Below, piece by piece: positions 1 to 8,100 of a stretch of DNA of 13,586 nucleotides (position 1 is its first letter; each line of letters starts with the position of its first letter). The DNA lies in assembly GCA_003833135.1 (NCBI GenBank), contig QZLH01001883.1:7045-20630 (forward strand). Direction: 5' to 3'. The notes under the pieces were generated by a model. It did no database searches. It had not been told where the DNA came from and saw only the letters and a list, made by a program, of their open reading frames with translations. The stretch comes from Oehlia diaphana (lineage: Eukaryota > Glomeromycota > Glomeromycetes > Glomerales > Glomeraceae). Both the position numbers and the translations under genes were made by a program.

Positions 1-33
1 AACAATCTTTAAAATTTTTTTTTTTTTTTTTTT

Positions 34-222
34 TTAAATACTAACCGCATAAGATTTTACAACTTCGGGCATATGTTTACGATACATGTCAGGAGCTATA
101 AAGGCTCCAATTCCTCCAATAAATAAATAAATATTAATAACTACAATATTGTATTTTCGATCGTAATTACTGTTAATAGAACCTTCAATTAACCGTTTAT
201 CATCACTCAATGATTTTGAAGT
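34..222 (-). CDS. C-terminal exon of an unidentified protein with one membrane segment (partial)
   Basis: Reading the minus strand from 222 gives about 62 open codons ending in TAA at 36-34. The peptide runs from a polar stretch (DDKRLIEG) through NYDRKYN into a hydrophobic segment, VVINIYLFIGGIGAFIA, that could span a membrane. It ends in the charged tail PDMYRKHMPEVVKSYAVSI. The varied composition, unlike the flanking AT-rich DNA, argues for real coding sequence. There is no ATG, so upstream exons are expected. The 5' boundary is uncertain: minus-strand AG acceptors occur just before 205 and 169, and the second follows a pyrimidine-containing CTATTAACAG. I do not recognise the family; a small organelle or secretory-pathway membrane protein is possible. 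Part of the exon recurs, broken, near 2945. Confidence 0.42.
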   Translation of the reverse strand, partial: TSKSLSDDKRLIEGSINSNYDRKYNIVVINIYLFIGGIGAFIAPDMYRKHMPEVVKSYAVSI

Positions 223-760
223 TCACTAAATCTATTTATTTTTTGCATAATATTTTTATTTTTTATTGTATCAAAAACTTTTTCGTGGATAAAAGAAAAA
301 ATAATAATATGTATAGAAAGACAAAAGCCATATAAAAATTTTATCCGCAAAATGAGCCTTTCACGGATCCATTCACGGAAAATGTAAAAAATTAGATAAA
401 TCTTGTTATAAAGTTTTTAATTCCGGAAATAGGAGCCTTTTACGGAAAAAGATAGAATATAAAAACGGATCGATTTTTTTATAGGGAAGAGAAATATTCA
501 CATCTTCTTTCTACTTGATCATTACGAATCGCAACTGCAAAGAAGCTGATGACAACTACATTGAAGAAGAGGATAACTATACCCTATAAAAAATTTTACA
601 GAAAAATGATCATGTGTTGAGATTCTTCGGAAAAAAACTAGAAAAATGATCAGTTATCGGAGTTTTTTCACAATTTTATTTATAGCATAGTTAGGTCGGG
701 GTAAACTATGATGGTAAAGAAAATGACTACAACAATGAAACGATCATTACGAGTTTAATA
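223..760. other. Non-coding stretch upstream of the first BTB gene
   Basis: No gene is supported here. Bases up to about 290 align with 2945-3090 in the second duplication unit, while about 290-745 has no counterpart there, so the two upstream regions differ by an insertion or deletion of roughly 400 bases. The extra block contains a dispersed repeat (430-485) and two copies of GAAAAATGATCA 40 bases apart (601-612 and 641-652). Confidence 0.6.
430..485 (+). repeat. Dispersed repeat, copy 1
   Basis: The sequence around CCTTTTACGGAAAAAGAT, followed by GAATATAAAAA and GGATCGA, is repeated with a few changes at 12666-12724, more than 12 kb away. Another CTTTCACGGATCC-like stretch lies just upstream near 357. 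It is non-coding and probably a fragment of a dispersed element. No element ends can be defined from two copies. Confidence 0.6.
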
Positions 761-799
761 ATCATGTGATTAACTTGAGTCAGGTGTTTCGGTATTTTT
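761..799 (+). promoter_or_regulatory. Conserved promoter block of the first BTB gene
   Basis: An E-box-like site, ATCATGTGAT (761-770), stands just before a 26-base block (774-799, core GAGTCAGGTGTTTCGG). That block is identical to 3183-3208 in front of the second BTB gene. The reverse strand of the site reads ATCACATG, which fits the RTCACRTG pattern of Cbf1/Pho4-like bHLH proteins. The block survives although the flanking upstream DNA has diverged, which suggests function, though recent duplication could also explain it. Confidence 0.45.
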
Positions 800-861
800 G
801 GGGTTTTGGGGACGAAATTTACCAAATAAATCATTTATTATAGCTTGACGCGACAGTTCAA

Positions 862-870
862 CAATATTCT
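862..870 (+). promoter_or_regulatory. CAATATTCT, probable start-of-transcription or 5' leader element
   Basis: CAATATTCT lies 29 bases before the ATG and is followed by a pyrimidine-rich stretch. The same nonamer stands 25 bases before the second BTB gene and 26 bases before the F-box gene. Confidence 0.35.
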
Positions 871-899
871 ACTTTATCTCTCGCTCGAAAGTACTAATA

Positions 900-2422
900 A
901 TGTATGATAATAATTTCTTACCAAAATTATCTGAAAATTTACTTGAAATTTTAAAAGATAATGAATTTTATGATATTACTATTGAAGTTGGTAATGACCC
1001 TTACGTAAAAATTTTTCGAGCTCATATGGTCATTTTAAATTATCGTTCCACTTATTTGCGAAGAATCTTATCAACTAGCGTCAATAAAAATCAAAATGAT
1101 GGAAGTTTGACACATATTAAATTACCAAATATTTCACCGGAAATTTTTCAAATGATTTTAAGGTGAGAATTGAAGTAAAAAATTTAGCGATTTTTTTTTT
1201 TTAAAAAAAAAAAAATATTTTAAATTTTACGAAAATATTCACATTTGTCGTTTAATATTATCGTTTTAGATATATCTACGGGGGAAGACTTTCTTTAGAA
1301 GAATATGATACTTCGGATATAATTAAAATTTTGGTTGCCTCCAGAGAACTTGGTCTTAAAGAATTAATCTCTCATTTACAATCTTTTTTGATCGAAAACA
1401 AAAAAGATTGGATGGAACAAAATTTTAACTTGATATATCAAACAAGTTTTGAGAATGATTCTTTCTTGAAATTACAAAATTTTTGTACGGAGTTAATATC
1501 TAAAGAACCAGAAAAAATTTTTAATTCAATCAACTTTATTTCACTTTCAGAAAAATGTTTGATTTCTCTTATTCAACATAATAATATTCAAAAGAATGTT
1601 ATTCAAGGTTGGGAACATGTGCTTAAATGGGGTATCGCTCAAAATCCCGAACTTCCTTCGGATCCTTCTAGTTATTCAAAAGATGATTTTATTACTTTAA
1701 AAAATACTTTACAACAATTTATTCCTTTTATTAAATTTTTTAAGTTAACTCCTAAGGAATACTTGTATAAAGTATATCCATATAAAAAGATTATACCAAA
1801 AGATTTACGTGAAAATTTATTCAAACATTTTATTGATCAACCGAAAAATAATCCAGAACCAAAGATAATAACCAACGAGACTAGTTTAAAACATATTGAT
1901 TCAAAAATCATTACAATCAATCAAGCTGAATTAATAACGAAATGGGTTGATAGATTAGAAATTACTGACAAGATGAAAAATTCATATGAATTTAAGTTGA
2001 TTCTTCGTGGATCTCGTGATGGGTTTTCGCCTAGTAAATTCCATGAGATTTGTGATAATAAATCTCATACTATAACAATTATTAATGTGGGAGGTAGCAA
2101 CGAAATCCTCGGAGGATATAATCCGATAATATGGAAATCTGATCGTAGCTTTGGCATTACAAAGGATAGTTTTATATTCTCTTTTAAAGATAAGGAAAAT
2201 ATTGAAAATTATATTTTAAGCCGAGTAAAGGATGAAAAATATGCTATAGCAAATAACTCTGTATTTGGTCCATCTTTTGGTGATGGTGACCTTAAATTGC
2301 GTGGAAATAATTATAGTTGGAGTGTTTGTTGCTATACTGGATTTTATGACAAATTTATTAGAGAAGTCAGCGGTTTGTTTTCTGTAAAGGAATATGAAAT
2401 ATTTCAAATCATAGAAGATTGA
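900..2422 (+). CDS. BTB-BACK-TLDc domain protein, copy 1 (two exons)
   Basis: Exons 900-1162 and 1270-2422 join across a 107-base GT-AG intron, splitting an Arg codon (AG|A), to give 471 residues. The BTB domain (about 20-125) shows FYDITIEVG, FRAHMVILNYRS and YIYGGRLSLEEYD. The BACK domain (about 130-240) shows WEHVLKWGIAQNP at 202-214. A linker with NNPEP leads to a TLDc domain (about 299-468) with LILRGSRDGFSPSKFHEIC, ILGGYNP, GPSFG and the terminal EYEIFQI. BTB-BACK proteins usually recruit substrates to cullin-3 ubiquitin ligases; TLDc domains bind or regulate V-ATPase in other eukaryotes. The substrate is unknown. ATG 900 opens the BTB domain at MYDNNFLPKL, shared with the next gene. 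Without splicing the frame stops at 1164, so the intron is needed. It lies in tandem with a close paralogue at 3306. Confidence 0.9.
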
Positions 2423-2937
2423 TTAATATTTCTGATTGGCATTCTACATGATATATATATTTCTTGAAATCTTCATTTTTTGTTTTATATATTAGTTGTT
2501 TATATTGTATAGTTTACATAATCTAGAATTGAAGTATCATTGGTTCCAAGGCAAATTGTATATTTTGTATTTGACTAAAATTTTATTAAGAATAAAAATA
2601 AAAAATATTTTTTTGGAGGTGATAATTTAGTAACTGTGTAGTTAATAACGCAACATTATGAATTGAAAATTGATTTAGTAAATTCGCTGTGTATTAATTC
2701 ATTTTGCATCAGAATTTTATTGTCGGAACTGATAAATGTATTTTTGTTTAATAAAAAAAAAAATTATCATAAATGAATGGAAAAATTTAAGTTCTCTTTA
2801 ATCAATATTTGAAAATTTATAACCTCGACATAAAATTCGAATTTAATATTGGCGTCAATTAATAAAGATTTATTAGTGTCTTATTATACACTGCAATATT
2901 ATAAGTAAATAATTTGGTATACGGTAAAATTTTAATA
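2423..2937. other. 3' region and spacer between the two BTB genes
   Basis: There is no gene. It holds the 3' untranslated region of the first BTB gene and AT-rich spacer. Segments such as TATGAATTGAAAATTGATT (around 2657) recur after the second gene (around 5586), so the duplication unit extends well beyond the coding part. Confidence 0.6.
2591..2602 (+). terminator. Candidate polyadenylation signals of copy 1
   Basis: Overlapping AATAAA hexamers at 2591-2596 and 2597-2602 lie about 170 bases after the stop codon. They fit the eukaryotic poly(A) signal, but in such AT-rich DNA the hexamer is also common by chance. Confidence 0.35.
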
Positions 2938-2944
2938 AATAAAT

Positions 2945-3085
2945 ATAATAAATAAATATTAATCACAACAAATTGTATTTTCGATCGTAATTACTACTTG
3001 TTACATCCGTTTATCGCTCAATGTTAATTTTATTTATTATTGCGTGATATTTTATTTTTTATTGTATCAAAATATTTCTTTTGTG
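2945..3085 (-). pseudogene. Duplicated, broken fragment of the minus-strand exon at 34-222
   Basis: Minus-strand sequence here repeats the segment encoding NYDRKYN (around GTATTTTCGATCGTAATTAC) and its flank with CGTTTATC and CTCAATG. The frame then meets a TGA two codons after NYDRKYN, and the GGIGAF-to-C-terminus part is absent. It marks the left end of the second unit of the tandem duplication: the event took part of the neighbouring exon along with the BTB gene. It has no coding capacity now. Confidence 0.55.
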
Positions 3086-3167
3086 GACAAAAACAATTAG
3101 CAATGTGAACAAAGCAGAAATAAGTCATTGCTTCATAAACTCGACCGGAGCAGATTTACTCTTTATA

Positions 3168-3208
3168 ATCACGTGGTTTAACCTTGAGTCAGGTGTTTCG
3201 GTATTTTT
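3168..3208 (+). promoter_or_regulatory. Conserved promoter block of the second BTB gene
   Basis: ATCACGTGGT (3168-3177) contains a perfect E-box, CACGTG. It precedes the 26-base block at 3183-3208 that is identical to 774-799. The shared TTTACCAAATAAATCA follows just downstream in both promoters. The ATG is about 100 bases further on. Confidence 0.45.
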
Positions 3209-3271
3209 TGGTGCCGAAGTTTACCAAATAAATCAATAAATCGAATATTTTTTGTAAGGGTTTTAGCTCAA

Positions 3272-3280
3272 CAATATTCT
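3272..3280 (+). promoter_or_regulatory. CAATATTCT element of the second BTB gene
   Basis: The nonamer sits inside TCAACAATATTCTACTT, which is identical to 858-874 before the first BTB gene. It is 25 bases before the ATG, so a fixed role in start-site choice or the mRNA leader is plausible. Confidence 0.35.
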
Positions 3281-3305
3281 ACTTCATTTCTTGAACGTAC
3301 TAAAA

Positions 3306-4831
3306 ATGTACGATAATAAATTTTTACCAAAATTATCACAAAATTTACTTGAAATTTTAGAAGATAATGAATTTTGTGATATAACTATTGAAGTTGGTAA
3401 TGACCCTTACGTAAAAATTTTTCGAACTCATATGGTCATTTTAAATTACCGTTCCCCTTATTTGCGAAGAATTATATCCACTAGCGTTAATAAAAATAAA
3501 AATGATGAAAATTTGACACATATTAAATTACCAAATATTTCACCGGAAATTTTTGAAATGATTTTAAGGTGAGTAAAAACTTAGCGTTTTTTTTTTCAAA
3601 AAAAAGAGTAATTTAAATTTTACGAAAATATTTAAATCTTTTCGTTTAATATTTTCGTTTTAGATATATTTATGGAGGAAAACTTTCTTTAGAGGAATAT
3701 GATACTTCAGATATAATTAAAATTTTGGTTGCATCCAAAGAGCTTGGTCTTAAAGAATTAATCGTTCATTTACAATCATTTTTGATCGAAAAAGAAAAAA
3801 ATTGGATGGAACTAAATTTTAATTTAATATATAAAATAAGTTTTGAGAATAATTCCTTCTTAAAATTACAAAAATTCTGTACAGAATTAATGTCTAAACA
3901 ACCAGAAAGAATTTTTAATTCGATCGATATCAATTCAATTTCGGAAAAATCTTTGGTTTCTTTTATTCAACATCATGATAACGTTCAAAAGAATGTTATT
4001 CAAGTTTGGGAACATGCACTTAAATGGGGTATCGCCCAAAATCCTGGACTTCCTTCAGATCCTTCAAACTACTCAAAAGATGATTTTATTGCTTTAAGGG
4101 GTTCTTTGCAACAATTTATTCCTTTTATTAAATTTTTTAATTTAACTCCTAAGGAATACTTAGATAAAGTATATCCATATAAAAAGATTATACCGAAAGA
4201 TTTGCGTGAAAAATTATTCAAACATTTTATTGATCAACCGAAAAATAATCCAGAACCAAAGACAATAACTGAAGAAACTAATAATTCAACAAGTATCGAT
4301 TCAAAAATCATTACAATCCAACATGCTGAAATAATTTCGAAATGGATTGATAAATTGAATATTACTGAAAAGATGAAAAATTCATATGACTTTAAGTTGA
4401 TTCTTCGTGGATCTCGTGATGGGTTTTCGCCTAGTAAATTCCATGAGATTTGTGATAATAAATCTCATACTATAACAATTGTTAAAGTGAAAGATAGCAA
4501 CGAAATCCTTGGTGGTTATAATCCGATCGTATGGAAATCTGATGGTGGATTTGGCGCTACTGAAGATAGTTTTATATTCTCTTTTAAGAGTAAGGAAAAT
4601 ATTAGAAATTATATTTTAAGTCGAATATCAATACTTCTTGAAGATTATGCTATATATAATCACATTGATTACGGACCATCATTTGGTGAATATGACCTTA
4701 TTTTATTTGGAAACAATTGTTATGAAAAGAGCTATTGTAATTATTCTGGATATTATGACGAATCAATTAGAGGAACTAAAGATTATTTTTCTGTTGAAGA
4801 ATATGAAATATTTCAAATTATGAAAGGTTGA
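3306..4831 (+). CDS. BTB-BACK-TLDc domain protein, copy 2 (two exons)
   Basis: Exons 3306-3568 and 3664-4831 flank a 95-base GT-AG intron in exactly the same place and phase as in copy 1, giving 476 residues. The frame is open upstream from 3291, but ATG 3306 (MYDNKFLPKL) aligns with the copy 1 start and is preferred. The BTB domain (about 20-125) matches copy 1 at 77 of 88 exon-1 residues; a notable change is FRTHM for FRAHM at the usually conserved AH of the family. The BACK domain (about 130-240) has WEHALKWGIAQNP, and TLDc (about 301-473) has LILRGSRDGFSPSKFHEIC and EYEIFQI. The last 70 residues diverge strongly, with net insertions of three residues. The predicted role is the same as copy 1, a likely cullin-3 adaptor, perhaps with a different partner. 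Confidence 0.9.
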
Positions 4832-4888
4832 TATACTTTACGATTAAAGATGCCATGTATACATATATTATTTATTTACTTATTACCA

Positions 4889-4894
4889 AATAAA
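4889..4894 (+). terminator. Candidate polyadenylation signal of copy 2
   Basis: AATAAA followed by AAAT lies 58 bases after the stop codon, a normal distance for a fungal 3' untranslated region. Confidence 0.35.
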
Positions 4895-5147
4895 AAATGA
4901 TATTTATTATTAGTACCATTTAGGGTGGTAAAAAATTTGTTTATCGATGAATTCGCGAATAATAATATATTAATTTATATTACTCACGAAAGCTAAATTC
5001 ATGTAAAATCATATGTTATTATTATTTGTATTGTTTGCAAAACAAATCGTATATTTGTATTTTAGGCGGTAAGCTTTTAATAACAACATAATATTTTTTG
5101 AGGAAAAAATCTAATAATATATTTTCTTTACGTTACGGCTAAAAATA

Positions 5148-5561
5148 GGGATGGCCAGAAATGACGTCTTTCCTAAGTGGAGAGGGGGTTATGACCATGA
5201 TGATGTTACACACCTTCCATTTTTAGACACTTGTAGTTAATATAATTCTAGCCAAAATTATGATCTAATTTTACATTTCCTAAGCTAGCCTGCTTTCTGT
5301 GCCAGTTTTGTCGATCATTACTATATTAGGAAGGAGTGATGTTTACGCGTCAACTGATCACGTGCAGCCACGAGTTCAAAAACCCTAAGTTTCTGAGGGA
5401 CAGAGAATTTTTTTAGTGCCAAAAATTTATTTGTCACCGGTTATTTGTCACCGTGATCGACAAAACCTGGCACAGAAATCAGATGTGCATTTCCTAAAAT
5501 AAATGATGACATGAGAGGTCAAAAACCCTAAAATTTAAATTACGTCATTTCTGGCCATCCC
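5148..5561. mobile_element. 414-bp non-autonomous DNA transposon (MITE-like) with 20-bp perfect terminal inverted repeats
   Basis: The ends GGGATGGCCAGAAATGACGT (5148-5167) and its exact reverse complement (5542-5561) are perfect 20-bp terminal inverted repeats. A second, nested pair of arms lies inside: 5294-5317 and 5454-5478 (TTTCTGTGCCAG...TCGATCA), complementary except for one extra base. Two tandem TTATTTGTCACCG copies (5427-5439, 5441-5453) and two copies of CAAAAACCCTAA (within 5372-5388 and 5515-5531) complete it. It is richer in GC than the flanks and encodes nothing. Target duplications are unclear (flanks ATA and TTA). DNA like the flanks is found uninterrupted after the first BTB gene, so that unit serves as an approximate empty site. 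Confidence 0.8.
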
Positions 5562-5813
5562 CTTATTGCAGTACTATTACTAATATATGAATTGGAAATT
5601 GATTCAACTGATTTTAATTAGTAAATTTAATTCTTCGTCTTTTCTCATTAAAAATTCAGTATTTTCATTATTGGCCTTTTACTGGCTAATCATGATAAAA
5701 CACTTAAGACAAGTGTTCGTGTGATTCGAACTGTAAGACACAAAATAAGGTGGTGAGTCGTCAAAATTAGGTCAACACTCAACATTTCTTTCATTTTGAA
5801 TTAACTGCCGGTC

Positions 5814-6585
5814 CACAAAATTTACTTGAAATTTTAGAAGATAATGAATTTTATGATATAACAATTGAAGTTAGTAATGACCCTTATGTAAAATTTTTCA
5901 AGCTCATATCAGATATAGGTCATTTTAAATTATCGTTCTCCTTAATTGCGAAGTATTTTATCGACCAATGTTATCAAAAAGAAATATGCTTGAATTTGGG
6001 CACATTAAATTATCAAATATTTGGTTATGGGTCTAAATCGCGATAGGTCAAAATCCCGAATGGGACAAAATCCCGACAGTTGGCCCGCGTTATGCAGAAT
6101 TATGCAGAATTATGCAGAATCTCGTGATATTTTTGACCAGCATTAGTATTCGAGATTTTGACCCGTCGCGATTTTGACCGGATCCCATTAGTATATATAT
6201 ATCACATATATTTTTAATTTTTTCTAAAGAATATTTAGATCCATATAAAAAAATTATCCCAAAAGATTTGCGTGGAAGTTTAAATATTTTATGGATCAGC
6301 CAAATAATAACCTAGAACCAAAGACAATAATTAAAGAAACTTCACTTCAACATGCTGAAATAATCTCGAAATAAATCGATAGATTAAGAATTACTGGCAA
6401 GATAAAATTCATATGAATTCAATTTGATTCTTCGTAGATCTCGGATGTGTTTTCGCCTAGTAAATTCTCATGAGATTTTGTGATAATCAATATATCTCAA
6501 CATCCTAACAATAATTAAATGAAATATGGAAAAGAAATTCTTGAAGGATATAATCTGATAATGTGAAGATCAACTGATCAAGTTT
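5814..6585 (+). pseudogene. Dead third copy of the BTB-BACK-TLDc gene
   Basis: Bases 5814-6022 match the BTB exon from about codon 11 (ACAAAATTTACTTGAAATTTT) to about codon 82. There is no start codon, and indels follow TTTTTCAAGCTCATAT. Bases from about 6225 resume at the PYKKIIPKDLR coding segment and run through the TLDc start (TTTTCGCCTAGTAAATTC) to about 6585. The intron, the whole BACK region and the C-terminal TLDc part are missing. Several stops and frameshifts occur; for example the conserved KW of the TLDc start has become K-stop near 6371. Small differences in the BTB part resemble copy 2 more than copy 1. An element (6029-6186) occupies the internal gap. It was clearly once a full family member. 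Confidence 0.85.
6029..6186. mobile_element. 158-bp element with imperfect terminal inverted repeats, inside the dead BTB copy
   Basis: The left arm 6030-6058 (starting GGTCTAAATCGCGATAGGTC) and the right arm 6151-6179 (CGAGATTTTGACCCGTCGCG...) are inverted repeats matching at 25 of 29 positions. The outer ends read GGGT and GGATCCC, as in the element at 7837-8092, so both likely belong to one family. Three perfect tandem copies of TATGCAGAAT fill 6091-6120. The flanks show no clear 8-bp duplication. The lost BACK region lies exactly here, so a deletion probably began at or next to the element. It is non-coding. Confidence 0.65.
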
Positions 6586-7828
6586 GTATTTTGCGTAATA
6601 ATCTTCAAATAAAGATATTATTATATAATATTGAAGTTTGTTAAAAATTGAATTGGGTAATTGTTGTAGTAAATCGAGTATAATATTTTATGTAGTAATG
6701 GATGTATGGATCAAAAAGATGCGCCCCTCTTGTGTCCTCGACATGGCATCGCATTGATACTAAAAACAATTAATATTACTATTAAGTTGATAAATTAAAC
6801 GTTCTTTTAGTAGAGTATCACGTCAATGTTAATTTCCGAATCACGATCAATTTATATATTTTGCGCCTATATTAAAATTTAAAAGGCACAACATTATTGA
6901 TTTTGTTAGTAAATTATCGTCGTTACTCGTTATCATATATGATAAATAAAATCTCGTTTGGAAACTTGCTGCCTCAATTGTAGCTTCAAAAAATTAATTA
7001 AAAAATCAAGGTCCCAGATTTTTATAATAACTCGAGTTTATTATCTTTATAATTCTTGAATTTAGAAACAATAAAATCAATGAGTTTAGAGTTGGTACCA
7101 TTCATGATAATATTTTATAAATTGACCAGCATTAGAATATTTTGGAAATAAATAAAATTAGGATATTAATTTTATAATGTCTAATTATTTTCTCACAACA
7201 GTAATCTTTTAGGATCGAGAATTCATAGATCAGATGGCACACTTACTGATTTTGTGATTTTTTTTAGCATTAATTATTAATATATTTTTTTTAAAAAAAA
7301 ATTTCTTTTCATCTTTTTATGGATCAGATGGTACACTTACTATTGCGGTACTATGGTGAACTCCCATTTTAACCTTTACTCGCTCTTTCCGCGATCATTT
7401 AACCAAAAAAATTTATTAAAGAAAATTTTGTGTTTTTTAATGAAATTAGGGTCCATAAATAAATATTTTCAATATATTGAAAGTCTATCGGTATTCGGTA
7501 TAAAGTAAATTGATTGAGTTTTCGATAAACCTACAAAGAACCCATACTTTTTCCGAAACATAATCCAACACGTATCGGAAATATATTGGCACCGTGAGGC
7601 GCAGCAGGAATACAGAAGTAACTTCAAAAAAAAATTCGCTAAAAAGAAAAAAGAGAGGATGCAGCAGATTTTAGTTTAAATTCTTTTTTTATTACGTTAA
7701 CATGACATGATATATTGTAACAATGTATAGTTTGCGGTTAATTTCATTGATTTGTATTTAATATTTTTTTTTTTTATATTAAACTTTATTAGTATTGTGA
7801 TCCTCACGCAACGTGATGTCGACGTATA
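6586..7828. other. Gene-free spacer after the dead BTB copy
   Basis: I see no gene. Up to about 6950 there are weak matches to DNA downstream of the first BTB gene (for example CAACATTATTGATTTTGTTAG near 6889), consistent with decayed 3' flank of the third unit. A small GC-rich patch at 6721-6760 and another near 7590-7610 (CACCGTGAGGCGCAGCAGG) may be fragments of other elements. A 14-mer TTGACCAGCATTAG at 7122-7135 also occurs inside the element at 6134-6147. Confidence 0.5.
7228..7341 (+). repeat. 20-bp direct repeat pair
   Basis: GATCAGATGGCACACTTACT (7228-7247) and GATCAGATGGTACACTTACT (7322-7341) differ at one base and flank a 74-base AT-rich segment with T and A runs. This could be a target duplication around an insertion, but the inner segment lacks a clear A-rich tail or inverted ends. 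Confidence 0.5.
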
Positions 7829-7836
7829 AATACATC

Positions 7837-8092
7837 GGGTTTGGTACGAAATCGGCACTTCATAATCCCGAAATTCAAAATACCGAAATGAAAAATCGAA
7901 ATTTATTAATAAAAGAAAGAAAATCCATATTATGGGGTGTCGGGATTATGGAAATTCGGGATTATGGCAATTCGGGATTTTGACAATTCGGTATTTTGAC
8001 AGTTCGGGATTTTGACATTTTGGGATTTAGAGTGTTGGGAGTGTTGGGATTTCGTACCTGGATTTCGAGTTTCGGGATTTTGGAAGGATCCC
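7837..8092. mobile_element. 256-bp non-autonomous element with 8-bp target duplications
   Basis: The direct repeat AATACATC stands on both sides (7829-7836 and 8093-8100). Between them the element starts GGGTTTGG and ends GGATCCC, so both ends begin GGG when read inward. Eight-base duplications are typical of hAT-superfamily insertions. The right part (about 7960-8035) holds five or six degenerate tandem units of about 16 bases around TTCGGGATTTTGAC. The left part (7861-7905) carries the same units in reverse (ATAATCCCGAAATTC), so the element can fold back. There is no coding capacity, so any transposase would have to act in trans. Confidence 0.75.
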
Positions 8093-8100
8093 AATACATC

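Noticed and set aside
515..590. Short acidic open stretch (ADDNYIEEEDNYTL) upstream of the first BTB gene
   Set aside because: Only about 30 codons, with no start or splice context and no counterpart in the second duplication unit. It may be a gene fragment, but the evidence is too thin.
2216..2407. Minus-strand open frame of 63 codons
   Set aside because: It lies wholly inside the TLDc exon of the first BTB gene, which is clearly coding on the plus strand. It is a shadow frame.
4638..4823. Plus-strand open frame of 61 codons
   Set aside because: It overlaps the second BTB gene in another frame and has low-complexity Ile/Leu content typical of a shadow.
7244..7321. Retroposon between the 20-bp repeats at 7228 and 7322
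   Set aside because: The repeats fit a target duplication, but the inner segment lacks a terminal A-rich tail and has T and A runs in the middle, so I list only the repeat pair.
7960..8035. CRISPR-like array of short repeats
   Set aside because: Units are degenerate, about 16 bases, with no separate unique spacers, inside a mobile element in a eukaryotic genome. They are tandem repeats.
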